The notes: generated by a model from the letters alone, not told the origin. DNA of 14,209 bases from an uncultured Carnobacteriaceae bacterium (GCA_938039195.1 CALHVK010000005.1:1-14209), one strand, 5' to 3'; positions 1 through 6,627 are shown, counted from the stretch's first letter. Translations and numbers: made by a program.

Positions 1-1
1 A

Positions 2-1213
2 GTGTCATTATTAGACTACAATGACTATGTTGGACGTATCGGTATCGGACGTGTCTTCCGTGGAACCATTAAAGTAGGGGACCAAGTATCTCTTCTAAAA
101 TTAGATGGTACAAAGAAAAACTTCCGTGTTACTAAATTATTTGGTTTCTTCGGATTAAATCGTTTAGAAATCAATGAAGCAAAAGCCGGAGATTTAATTG
201 CTGTATCTGGTATGGAAGATATCTTCGTTGGAGAAACTGTAACACCAGTAGATACACAAGAAAGCCTACCAGTATTACACATTGACGAACCAACATTACA
301 AATGACATTCTTGACGAACAACTCACCATTTGCAGGACGCGAAGGGAAGTTCGTTACAGCTCGTAAGATTGAAGAACGTCTAATGCGTGAATTACAAACA
401 GACGTATCTCTAAAAGTGGAACCAACAGATTCACCAGATGCATGGATTGTATCAGGACGTGGGGAATTACACTTATCTATCTTAATCGAAAACATGCGTC
501 GTGAAGGATTTGAGTTACAAGTATCTCGTCCAGAAGTAATTATTAAAGAAATCGATGGCGTAAAATGTGAACCATTTGAACGTGTACAAATCGATACTCC
601 TGAAGAATACATGGGTTCAATTATCGAATCATTAAGTAACCGTAAAGGTGAAATGCAAGATATGCAACATAACGATAATGGACAAGTTCGTATTGTCTTC
701 TTAGTTCCAGCTCGTGGATTATTAGGATATACAACAGAGTTCTTATCAATGACACGTGGATACGGAATTATGAACCACACATTCGATCAATACTTACCAT
801 ACATTCCAACAAGCATTGGTGGACGCCGTAATGGTGCACTTGTTTCAACAGATACAGGAAAAGCAACGACTTACGGAATTATGGGGGTTGAAGACCGTGG
901 TGTCATCTTCACTGAGCCAGGTACTGAAATTTATGAAGGAATGATTGTTGGGGAACACTCTCGTGAAAATGACTTAGCGGTTAATATTACGAAAGCAAAA
1001 CAACAAACCAATATTCGTTCAGCTACGAAAGACCAAACTTCAGTGATTAAGACTCCAAAGAAATTATCTCTTGAAGAGTCATTAGAATTCTTATCAGACG
1101 ATGAATACTGCGAAGTTACTCCAGAAACAATTCGTTTAAGAAAACAAATTTTAAATAAAGGCGAACGTGAAAAAGCAAATAAACGTAAAAAACAAGCCGA
1201 AGCAGAAAATTAA
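2..1213 (+). CDS. typA: TypA/BipA ribosome-associated translational GTPase, 5'-truncated by the window edge
   Basis: TypA/BipA is a translational GTPase of the EF-G/LepA family that binds the 70S ribosome and supports 50S assembly, mainly under stress or cold. The 403 visible residues are the C-terminal two thirds: an EF-Tu-like domain II (about residues 1-95, with GRIGIGRVFRG and FGFFGL), an EF-G-like domain III (about 100-180, with NNSPFAGREGKFVT), a domain V-like part (about 190-275, with RGLLGYTTEF) and the BipA-specific C-terminal domain (about 280-385, with GVEDRGVIF), then a highly charged tail. The GTPase domain, roughly the first 200 residues of a protein usually near 610, lies left of the window. 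The GTG at position 2 is an internal valine codon, since homologues read straight through LLDYNDYVG. The frame is intact to TAA, followed at once by a terminator. Confidence 0.97.
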   Translation: MSLLDYNDYVGRIGIGRVFRGTIKVGDQVSLLKLDGTKKNFRVTKLFGFFGLNRLEINEAKAGDLIAVSGMEDIFVGETVTPVDTQESLPVLHIDEPTLQMTFLTNNSPFAGREGKFVTARKIEERLMRELQTDVSLKVEPTDSPDAWIVSGRGELHLSILIENMRREGFELQVSRPEVIIKEIDGVKCEPFERVQIDTPEEYMGSIIESLSNRKGEMQDMQHNDNGQVRIVFLVPARGLLGYTTEFLSMTRGYGIMNHTFDQYLPYIPTSIGGRRNGALVSTDTGKATTYGIMGVEDRGVIFTEPGTEIYEGMIVGEHSRENDLAVNITKAKQQTNIRSATKDQTSVIKTPKKLSLEESLEFLSDDEYCEVTPETIRLRKQILNKGEREKANKRKKQAEAEN

Positions 1214-1223
1214 TCTGAATTGT

Positions 1224-1255
1224 AAAAAGGTGGATGCAATGCATCCACCTTTTTT
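1224..1255 (+). terminator. Rho-independent terminator after typA, probably bidirectional
   Basis: A 9-bp perfect stem, GGTGGATGC (1229-1237) against GCATCCACC (1241-1249), has a 3-base loop. It is flanked by five A on the left and six T on the right, so the hairpin is followed by a U-tract when read from either strand. It lies 10 bases after the typA stop codon. Confidence 0.93.
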
Positions 1256-1262
1256 GTTGTTT

Positions 1263-1328
1263 TTAAGGGTTTAATGTAACTCGAACGGTAATCCCATTGT
1301 TATCTGTAATAGCAACTTCTTTCTTGTT
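1263..1328 (-). pseudogene. Possible 3' remnant of a decayed minus-strand gene
   Basis: Read on the minus strand, 1328 down to 1263 encodes 21 residues ending KKEVAITDNNGITVRVTLNP and then a TAA stop. The hydrophobic/polar alternation looks protein-like. The stop falls 8 bases before the terminator hairpin shared with typA, which has a U-tract in this direction too. An in-frame TAG (minus strand, 1329-1331) blocks the frame just upstream, and there is no start codon or ribosome binding site, so no intact gene exists. I do not recognise a family. It could be chance. Confidence 0.22.
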
Positions 1329-1400
1329 CTATGAGTTTAATATGTACTTTAACGTTAAAATGGAAAAAACTTGCTGATGAGCATTTCGATTTTGAAATTT

Positions 1401-1426
1401 AAGTGATACCGTATACGGTATCACTT
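1401..1426. promoter_or_regulatory. Perfect 26-bp palindrome, probable operator
   Basis: The half-site AAGTGATACCGTA is followed directly by its exact reverse complement, with no spacer; the centre is between 1413 and 1414. There is no U-tract on either side, so a terminator is unlikely. Length and perfect dyad symmetry fit an operator for a homodimeric repressor such as a TetR-family protein. It lies about 80 bp upstream of the alpha/beta hydrolase start, just before the likely promoter. No regulator gene is present in the window. Confidence 0.6.
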
Positions 1427-1438
1427 GTATTAGGTGTA

Positions 1439-1478
1439 TTGTGTTTTTGCATACAGTTGTAGTATCCTATAGTAGTAA
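1439..1478 (+). promoter_or_regulatory. Ill-defined promoter region of the alpha/beta hydrolase gene
   Basis: A -10-like TATAGT sits at 1468-1473. The -35 is unclear: TTGCAT (1447-1452) is only 15 bases upstream, and TTTTTG (1444-1449) gives an 18-base spacer but a weak hexamer. TTGTGT (1439-1444) with TATCCT (1463-1468) is another pair with an 18-base spacer. The gene follows a terminator and needs its own promoter, so one is expected here, but the exact elements are a guess. Confidence 0.35.
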
Positions 1479-1503
1479 GGTTTATAGAGAGAAGAGATAA
1501 CAG

Positions 1504-2235
1504 ATGACAAAACAAAGAAAAATAATGTATGGGATTTTTGGAGTGCTGTTTGCGTTTATTTTATTAGCACTTGGATTAATTCAAATGTTTACTTACAGAG
1601 GTACTCCAGAAGCGCAAGAAATTTGGAATGTTGCTGCATTCGAGCAGAAAAATAATTGGACTCATTTTGAAGTAACGGGTGAGAAGAAGGGGACACTTAT
1701 TTTCTATACAGGAGCGATGGTTGAGCCTCAAGCTTATGCCAAGTTAGCAGATGGTTTAGCTAAAGAAGGAATCGAAGTGTATCTTATTTCTTCGCAGTTA
1801 AATCTACCAATATTAGACAATGGAACAATGGCAACGATTGTGAAGGAAGAGCATTTAGATAAAGTCTTTCTTGGGGGGCATTCTCTTGGAGGAGTGGTTT
1901 CAACTGTCGAAGCAAAAAATCTAAATGAGAACAATAAAGTTGTGGGGTTAATTCTTTTAGCAAGCTATCCAGATAAGAGTACAGATATTAGTAATACATC
2001 AATTCCTGTTTTATCAATCACGGCTTCTAATGATAAAATCTTAAATCAAGAAAAATATCAGGATGGAAAATCAAGATTGCCGCAATCAACCATTTATACG
2101 ACTATTGAAGGCGGAAATCATAGTGGATTTGGATTATATGGGCAGCAAAATGGTGATGGGGAGGCCACGCTGGAAGCTGAAAAACAACAAGAGCAATTGA
2201 TTCAACTCATTAAGAATTTTATAGAAACTCACTAA
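1504..2235 (+). CDS. Membrane-anchored alpha/beta-hydrolase family protein
   Basis: This 243-residue protein starts with a positively charged MTKQRKIM and a hydrophobic segment at about residues 8-29 without a clear cleavage site. It is therefore probably an N-terminally anchored protein with its catalytic domain outside the membrane. The nucleophile elbow GHSLGG (125-130, Ser127) is typical of alpha/beta hydrolases; Asp177 in SITASNDK and His206 in GGNHSGFG are the likely remaining triad members. The strand LIFYTGAMVEPQAYAKLADGL (64-84) matches the oxyanion-hole region of the dienelactone-hydrolase-like group (Abhydrolase_5 type). The substrate is unknown; esterase, lipase or peptidase activity are all possible. 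It is monocistronic, between two terminators, with a perfect palindrome upstream that suggests repression. ATG 1504 has only a weak purine-rich site (GAGAAGAG) before it, but no better start exists. Confidence 0.88.
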   Translation: MTKQRKIMYGIFGVLFAFILLALGLIQMFTYRGTPEAQEIWNVAAFEQKNNWTHFEVTGEKKGTLIFYTGAMVEPQAYAKLADGLAKEGIEVYLISSQLNLPILDNGTMATIVKEEHLDKVFLGGHSLGGVVSTVEAKNLNENNKVVGLILLASYPDKSTDISNTSIPVLSITASNDKILNQEKYQDGKSRLPQSTIYTTIEGGNHSGFGLYGQQNGDGEATLEAEKQQEQLIQLIKNFIETH

Positions 2236-2260
2236 AGCTAGGCTTCGGTCTAGCTTTTTA
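2234..2260 (+). terminator. Rho-independent terminator with UUCG tetraloop
   Basis: The stem AAAGCTAGGC pairs with GTCTAGCTTT (one G-U pair) around a TTCG loop closed by C-G, the especially stable cUUCGg tetraloop, and ends in a T-run. It overlaps the stop codon of the alpha/beta hydrolase gene. Confidence 0.88.
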
Positions 2261-2270
2261 TTTGCATTGG

Positions 2271-2299
2271 TTGAGTTTTGACGATAAGGCAGTTATCAT
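2271..2299 (+). promoter_or_regulatory. Sigma-A-type promoter of the oxidoreductase/HD-hydrolase pair
   Basis: TTGAGT (2271-2276) and TATCAT (2294-2299) are separated by 17 bases, directly after the preceding terminator and about 30 bases before the start codon. Both boxes are moderate matches to consensus. Confidence 0.5.
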
Positions 2300-2328
2300 T
2301 AAAGTAATGAAATTTGGAGGTGCTCTAT

Positions 2329-3312
2329 ATGCAACTAAAAGTAACGAAAAACTGGGTTACAATCGGGACAGGAGTCATTGCGAATGAACTCGCCGTTGCG
2401 ATGAAATCATTGAATGGAAAACTCTATGGTGTTGCCAATCGCACCTATGAGAATGCCGTGAAATTTGCCCAAAAATATGGCATTGAAAAAGTATACGATG
2501 AAATTGATGATGTCTTTACAGATCCTGCAGTGGATATTATTTATATTTCAACACCACACAACACCCATATTCACTATTTACGAAAAGCATTAGCCGCTGG
2601 GAAACACGTATTATGTGAAAAGGCGATTACGCTAAACAGTGAAGAATTGGAAGAAGCGTTGCAAATTGCAAAGGAAAATAATGTGATTTTAGCTGAAGCG
2701 ATGACCCTTTATCATATGCCAGTCTATAAACAATTAAGAAAAGCAGCTGAAAAATTGGGTGAGCTTCGCATGATTCAGATGAACTTTGGAAGCTATAAAG
2801 ATTATGATATGACCAATCGTTTCTTTAATCGCAATCTAGCAGGAGGAGCATTGCTTGATATCGGTGTATATGCCCTGTCATGCATTCGTTATTTTATGAG
2901 TGAAGCGCCTAGTTCGATGGTTTCTCAAGTGAAATTAGCGCCAACGGGTGTGGATGAACAAGCTGGAATCGTTTTGACAAATGATGCTGGAGAAATGGCC
3001 ACTGTCACGATGACACTCCATGCGAAACAACCAAAACGTGGAGTCATTGCATACGACAAAGGGTATATCGAGATTGTTGATTATCCAAGAGCACATAAAG
3101 CAACGATTACTTATACAGAAGATGGACACGTTGAAACTTTTGAAGATGAACTAGGACTAGATGCTTTAGCTTATGAAGTACTCGATATGGAGTCAACAAT
3201 CGATACAGGAGTAGACCACATGCACCTAGAATATACAGTCGATGTGATGAAAATTATGACCGACTTACGCCGCGAATGGGGCATCAAGTATCCTGAGGAA
3301 GAGGAAGCATGA
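2329..3312 (+). CDS. Gfo/Idh/MocA-family NAD(P)-dependent oxidoreductase
   Basis: A 327-residue cytoplasmic dehydrogenase of the glucose-fructose oxidoreductase/inositol dehydrogenase family. The N-terminal Rossmann fold (about 1-120) shows GTGVIA (13-18) for dinucleotide binding, STPHNTH (74-80) and the family lysine motif as CEKA (96-99), where EKP is commoner. The C-terminal substrate domain carries GGALLDIGVYAL (172-183), as in the dihydrodiol-dehydrogenase-like branch. Substrates of this family are sugars, inositols or related polyols, and nothing here narrows the choice. ATG 2329 is chosen because GGAGG (2316-2320) lies 8 bases upstream; the in-frame TTG at 2314 overlaps that ribosome binding site. 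The stop overlaps the next gene's start (ATGA), so the two are probably translationally coupled. Confidence 0.93.
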   Translation: MQLKVTKNWVTIGTGVIANELAVAMKSLNGKLYGVANRTYENAVKFAQKYGIEKVYDEIDDVFTDPAVDIIYISTPHNTHIHYLRKALAAGKHVLCEKAITLNSEELEEALQIAKENNVILAEAMTLYHMPVYKQLRKAAEKLGELRMIQMNFGSYKDYDMTNRFFNRNLAGGALLDIGVYALSCIRYFMSEAPSSMVSQVKLAPTGVDEQAGIVLTNDAGEMATVTMTLHAKQPKRGVIAYDKGYIEIVDYPRAHKATITYTEDGHVETFEDELGLDALAYEVLDMESTIDTGVDHMHLEYTVDVMKIMTDLRREWGIKYPEEEEA

Positions 3313-3956
3313 AGCGACAAGAACAATTAAAAGCGATGGAACAATATGCTAAAAGAGTGCTCGACTCAGATACCTCGGGGCACGATTGGTCGCATATTGA
3401 ACGAGTCGTCAATACAACAAAGACGATTGCGGAAGGTGAAGGGGCAGATTTATTTATTTGTGAAGCCGCAGCGCTACTGCATGATGTGATCGACGATAAA
3501 ATTGCCCAAGATCCAGCAGAGGCATTGAAGAAATTGAAAGAATTTCTAACTTCTATCGAAGTGGCTCCTGGAGAAATCGAAGCGATCGAATCGATTATTA
3601 CGAGAATGTCGTTTAAGAATCATCAGGAGAATCAAGAGCTCTCTCTTGAAGGAAGAGTCGTACAAGACGCTGATCGATTGGGTGCTATTGGAGCTATCGG
3701 TATTGCCAGAGTGATGTGTTATTCTGGAAGTACAGGAAGACCGATTCATCATCCAAATATGAAGCCGCGCAAACAAATGACGGCTGAAGAATACCGTAAT
3801 GGGGAATCCACTGCGATTATGCATTTCTATGAAAAATTACTGAAGTTAAAAGAATTAATGAATACAGACTATGGTAAGAAATTAGCAAAAGGCCGACATG
3901 AGTTTTTAGAATTGTACTTAGAGCAATTCTATGCTGAGTGGGAAGGTAAACGATAA
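3309..3956 (+). CDS. HD-domain phosphohydrolase, YpgQ/YedJ-like
   Basis: A 215-residue cytoplasmic metal-dependent phosphohydrolase of the HD superfamily. The metal-binding residues are visible: His29 in HDWSHIERV, His58-Asp59 in ALLHDVIDD, and the distal aspartate in VVQDADRLGA (Asp120 or Asp122). This arrangement and the IHHPNMKP segment (146-153) match the YedJ/YpgQ group; Bacillus subtilis YpgQ is a nucleoside-triphosphate pyrophosphohydrolase, but the substrate here is inferred, not shown. It overlaps the oxidoreductase by four bases and ends before a terminator, making a two-gene unit. No metabolic link between the two is evident. Confidence 0.9.
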   Translation: MKRQEQLKAMEQYAKRVLDSDTSGHDWSHIERVVNTTKTIAEGEGADLFICEAAALLHDVIDDKIAQDPAEALKKLKEFLTSIEVAPGEIEAIESIITRMSFKNHQENQELSLEGRVVQDADRLGAIGAIGIARVMCYSGSTGRPIHHPNMKPRKQMTAEEYRNGESTAIMHFYEKLLKLKELMNTDYGKKLAKGRHEFLELYLEQFYAEWEGKR

Positions 3957-3962
3957 AAGACG

Positions 3963-3995
3963 TAAGCGACAAAATTTTTGTCGCTTATTTGTTTT
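3963..3995 (+). terminator. Rho-independent terminator after the HD-hydrolase gene
   Basis: TAAGCGAC (3963-3970) pairs with GTCGCTTA (3980-3987). The interior AAAA/TTTT may extend the stem. A TTTGTTTT tract follows. Confidence 0.82.
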
Positions 3996-4017
3996 GAGTT
4001 GAAAACAGGTGTAGAAT
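3989..4017 (+). promoter_or_regulatory. Candidate promoter of the MATE gene
   Basis: TTGTTT (3989-3994) and TAGAAT (4012-4017) are 17 bases apart. The -35 box lies inside the T-tract of the preceding terminator, so the two signals are packed together. An alternative pair is TTGAGT (3994-3999) with TAGATA (4017-4022), also 17 bases apart. Confidence 0.45.
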
Positions 4018-4053
4018 AGATACTGCTTTTATAAAAGTGAAAGGATTGGTTGC

Positions 4054-5421
4054 GTGGAAGAAAAGCAACAACAGACAAATAAAGAATTAAGAAAAAATAT
4101 ATTTGTGATTGTTTGGCCAGTGTTTGTAGAGGTGCTTCTCGGGGCACTTTTTGGAATGGTGGACATGATGATGGTCGGTAAGATTCCAGGAGATACTGCT
4201 GCAGCCGTTTCTGCTGTTGGGATGACGAACCAACCAATGTTTCTAGGACTTAGTTTGATTCAAGCTTTAAATGTTGGTGGGACTGCGATTATCGCCAGAT
4301 ATTTTGGTGCGAAGAAATTCAATCGTATGGGAAATATCTTAAAACATGTCATGATTCTAGCAATGATTTTCTGTGTAACACCAACGGCTATTTTAATGCT
4401 ATTATTCGCTCCGGAAATTTTATCGTTGCTAGGTGGAGATGCAACGGTTATTAATGTCGGTGTAGATTATTTTAGAATTGTCACAATCGGTTTTATTTTC
4501 CAATCATTATCGTTTACTGTGACAGCGGCGCTTCGTGGAATTGGAGAAACAAAAATTCCTATGAAGAATAATATTATTGCCAATAGTTGTAACGTTGTGG
4601 GGAATGCCATTTTGATTTATGGTATGTTTGGACTGCCAGCTTTAGGAGTGACAGGGGCAGCAATTGCTACAGCTTTATCGAATTTTATTGCGATGGTATT
4701 GAATGTTCGTTATATCTTATCTGGAAAGAGTGTATTAAAACTAGACTTTAAGGAAAAGTTTGAGTTTAGTGTTGATGTGATGCGAGATTTAGTTCGAATC
4801 GGAATTCCAACGGCATTAGAACAGATGGCCCTTCGTTTTGGAGTTATCATGTTCTTGAAGATTGTTTCAGGATTAGGAAACAATGTGTATGCTGCTCACC
4901 AAATTGCTTTAAATGTGCTGTCGCTATCGTATTCACCGGCGCAAGCGTTTGGAATTACGGCTTCTTCATTGATGGGACGGTCCCTTGGTGCCAAAGATGA
5001 GAAATTAGCAGAACGATATACAAAGATGTGTCAGCGAATAGGATTAACATTAGCAATCATGATGTCAGTATCTATTTACTTTGGAGCTTCTTTATTGGCG
5101 GGGCTTTATACGGATAATGGTGAAATCATTCAGAATACAGTCATCGCTTTATCCATTGTTGCGTTTGTTCAGCCGTTCCAAAGCCATCAACTGATTACTT
5201 CAGGGGCATTACGCGGGGCAGGAGATACGGTATGGCCATTGATAGCCATCTTTATCGGATCATGCGTCATTCGATTAAGTGTAGGATATGTATTTGTAAA
5301 TTTCTTTGGATGGGGACTCGCCGGTGCATGGTACGCGGTCTTTATCGACCAATTTATTCGAGACATGATCATTCTCCTTCGATTTAGAAGTGGGCGATGG
5401 AAAAATATTCGAATTGCATAA
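4054..5421 (+). CDS. MATE-family multidrug efflux transporter
   Basis: A 455-residue integral membrane protein of the multidrug and toxic compound extrusion family, which exports cationic drugs or metabolites in exchange for Na+ or H+. It has the usual length and about twelve hydrophobic segments in two homologous halves. The repeat is visible in the matching signatures LRGIGETKIP (160-169) in the first half and LRGAGDTVWP in the second. Other family features are MVDMMMVG (35-42) and the ARYFGAKK loop (81-88). The start is GTG at 4054, preceded by GAAAGGA (4039-4045) at 8 bases; no ATG in frame fits better. It is flanked by a terminator and the gmk promoter region, so it is probably transcribed alone. 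The substrate cannot be told. Confidence 0.95.
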   Translation: MEEKQQQTNKELRKNIFVIVWPVFVEVLLGALFGMVDMMMVGKIPGDTAAAVSAVGMTNQPMFLGLSLIQALNVGGTAIIARYFGAKKFNRMGNILKHVMILAMIFCVTPTAILMLLFAPEILSLLGGDATVINVGVDYFRIVTIGFIFQSLSFTVTAALRGIGETKIPMKNNIIANSCNVVGNAILIYGMFGLPALGVTGAAIATALSNFIAMVLNVRYILSGKSVLKLDFKEKFEFSVDVMRDLVRIGIPTALEQMALRFGVIMFLKIVSGLGNNVYAAHQIALNVLSLSYSPAQAFGITASSLMGRSLGAKDEKLAERYTKMCQRIGLTLAIMMSVSIYFGASLLAGLYTDNGEIIQNTVIALSIVAFVQPFQSHQLITSGALRGAGDTVWPLIAIFIGSCVIRLSVGYVFVNFFGWGLAGAWYAVFIDQFIRDMIILLRFRSGRWKNIRIA

Positions 5422-5559
5422 TGAAAGAGACTAGCGTGTTTCAGACTTTTCTATCTTAGATGAATGAGAAGAGAAAAAGTAATTTGTCTAATTGAAAATT
5501 TGGAAATCCTAAGAAAACAGATGGATAATGATTTTTTATTGAATTTACAATACTTTTGG

Positions 5560-5592
5560 TTGTTGCGAGAATAGAGTTTGTGATACTATAGT
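5560..5592 (+). promoter_or_regulatory. Promoter of gmk-rpoZ
   Basis: Two overlapping options exist: TTGCGA (5563-5568) with TATAGT (5587-5592) at 18 bases, or TTGTTG (5560-5565) with an extended -10, TG-A-TACTAT (5581-5589), at 18 bases. Either gives a short leader before gmk. The rest of the 207-base gap between the MATE gene and gmk holds no gene and no clear terminator. Confidence 0.55.
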
Positions 5593-5628
5593 AAAAAGAT
5601 GTAAAGAGATTGGAGTTTTCAAACGATT

Positions 5629-6264
5629 ATGGCAAGAAAAGGTTTATTAATCGTTTTATCTGGACCTTCAGGTGTCGGCAAAGGAACAGTTCGTGCAGCA
5701 ATTTTTGAAAAACAAAATCAAGAATTTGTGTACTCTGTATCTGCAACGACTCGTAAGCCAAGACCAGGTGAAGTGGATGGAAAAGATTATTTCTTCAAAT
5801 CAAGAGAAGAATTTGAAGAGATGATTGCAAATAAAAAATTATTAGAATACGCGGAGTATGTAGGAAACTACTATGGAACACCCTTAGATTATGTACAAGA
5901 GACATTAGATAAAGGAAAAGATGTATTCTTAGAAATTGAAGTTCAAGGTGCGCTTCAAGTACGTGAAGCAATGCCAGACGGTGTGTTTATCTTCTTAACA
6001 CCACCTGATTTAAGTGAACTAGAATCTCGCATCGTTAACCGTGGAACTGATTCTGACGAAGTGATTAAGAACCGTATGAAAGTGGCGAGAGAAGAGCTTA
6101 GTTTGATGAAGTATTATGATTACTCTGTTGTTAATGACAAAGTAGAAAATGCGGTAAAACAAATCGAAGCAATTATTCAAACAGAACATTTACGTATCCA
6201 AAGAAACTTGGAAAGTATTGAAGAGTTCGAAGATGAATTAGAAGAAATTTTAGAAGAAGAGTAG
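5629..6264 (+). CDS. gmk: Guanylate kinase
   Basis: Guanylate kinase phosphorylates GMP to GDP with ATP, an essential cytoplasmic step in GTP and (p)ppGpp metabolism. The 211 residues are a complete protein of normal length. The P-loop GPSGVGKGT is at 12-20. GMP-binding motifs follow: SATTRKPRPGEVDGKDY (38-54) and EYAEYVGNYYGTP (73-85). The lid region includes LESRIVNRGTDS (130-141), and EIEVQGA carries the usual catalytic-core residues. The acidic C-terminal tail is a helix rich in Glu. The ribosome binding site TGGAG (5611-5615) is 13 bases from ATG, longer than usual, but MARKGLLIVLSGPSG fits the family start and no other start is in frame nearby. rpoZ follows after 17 bases. Confidence 0.98.
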   Translation: MARKGLLIVLSGPSGVGKGTVRAAIFEKQNQEFVYSVSATTRKPRPGEVDGKDYFFKSREEFEEMIANKKLLEYAEYVGNYYGTPLDYVQETLDKGKDVFLEIEVQGALQVREAMPDGVFIFLTPPDLSELESRIVNRGTDSDEVIKNRMKVAREELSLMKYYDYSVVNDKVENAVKQIEAIIQTEHLRIQRNLESIEEFEDELEEILEEE

Positions 6265-6281
6265 AAAGAGGGAAGACCATT

Positions 6282-6497
6282 ATGATGTTATATCCATCAA
6301 TCGATAAATTATTGAAAAAAATCGATTCAAAATATTCATTAGTTATTTTATCAAGCAAACGTGCACATGAATTACACCACCATGAACCACAAAAATTAGA
6401 GAGCTACCTATCTCATAAAAATGTTGGTCGTGCGTTGGAAGAAGTAGTTGCTGGTGAATTAGATATTCGTGAAGACAGCAAACCAGAACACGTATAA
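6282..6497 (+). CDS. rpoZ: DNA-directed RNA polymerase omega subunit
   Basis: Omega is the small subunit that wraps the beta-prime C-terminus and stabilises RNA polymerase. The 71-residue product has the conserved core PSIDKLLKKIDSKYSLVIL (5-23), SSKRAHEL (24-31) and VGRALEEVVAGEL (48-60). It is close to the Bacillus length (about 67) and shorter than the roughly 100-residue forms of some Lactobacillales. Two consecutive ATG codons (6282, 6285) both fit. The GAGGG at 6268-6272 is 9 bases from the first, so that is chosen; homologues starting MLxPSID would use the second. Co-transcribed with gmk, as is usual in Firmicutes. Confidence 0.96.
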   Translation: MMLYPSIDKLLKKIDSKYSLVILSSKRAHELHHHEPQKLESYLSHKNVGRALEEVVAGELDIREDSKPEHV

Positions 6498-6506
6498 TGG
6501 TAATAG

Positions 6507-6540
6507 AAGTCAAGGGGAAATCCCTTGGCTTTTTTGTTTT
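6507..6540 (+). terminator. Rho-independent terminator after rpoZ
   Basis: AAGTCAAGGG pairs with CCCTTGGCTT (one U-G pair) around a 5-base loop, followed by a T-rich tract. It ends the gmk-rpoZ unit and separates it from priA. Confidence 0.9.
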
Positions 6541-6587
6541 CGTAGTTTAAAAGTGTAGAGCAAGCGACAACAAAAAAGGGTGCATTA

Positions 6588-6596
6588 TGTTATAAT
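6588..6596 (+). promoter_or_regulatory. Extended -10 promoter of the priA operon
   Basis: TGT-TATAAT is an exact extended -10 (TGnTATAAT). The place for a -35 box, 17 bases upstream, reads CAACAA and does not resemble consensus, so the promoter probably relies on the extended -10. The predicted leader is about 25 bases. A GTG start overlapping this promoter (6580) was discarded. Confidence 0.75.
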
Positions 6597-6627
6597 GAGT
6601 AGTAAAACTATTTTGGAGGTGAAGAAG

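Noticed and set aside
2..4. GTG as a start codon for typA
   Set aside because: The conserved domain II sequence runs through this codon and the GTPase domain is missing, so it is an internal valine of a truncated gene.
25..780. Long minus-strand open frame (251 codons) opposite typA
   Set aside because: It is antisense to a highly conserved typA region, its product is Ser/Arg/Pro-rich without recognisable motifs, and no ribosome binding site precedes it.
2314..2328. TTG 2314 as start of the oxidoreductase
   Set aside because: It overlaps the GGAGG ribosome binding site that serves ATG 2329 and adds five residues before the Rossmann fold.
3929..4237. Minus-strand open frame across the HD hydrolase-MATE gap
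   Set aside because: It covers a clear terminator, promoter and the start of the MATE gene, with no protein motif.
5422..5480. Possible terminator after the MATE gene
   Set aside because: Short complementary pieces (CTTTTCT with AGAGAAAA) do not form a continuous stem followed by a T-run.
5460..5495. Tiny open frame of 11 codons (MNEKRKSNLSN) before gmk
   Set aside because: No ribosome binding site and too short to distinguish from chance.
6580..6627. GTG 6580 as start of priA
   Set aside because: It lies upstream of and overlaps the extended -10 promoter; ATG 6628 has an ideal GGAGGT and the expected N-terminus.
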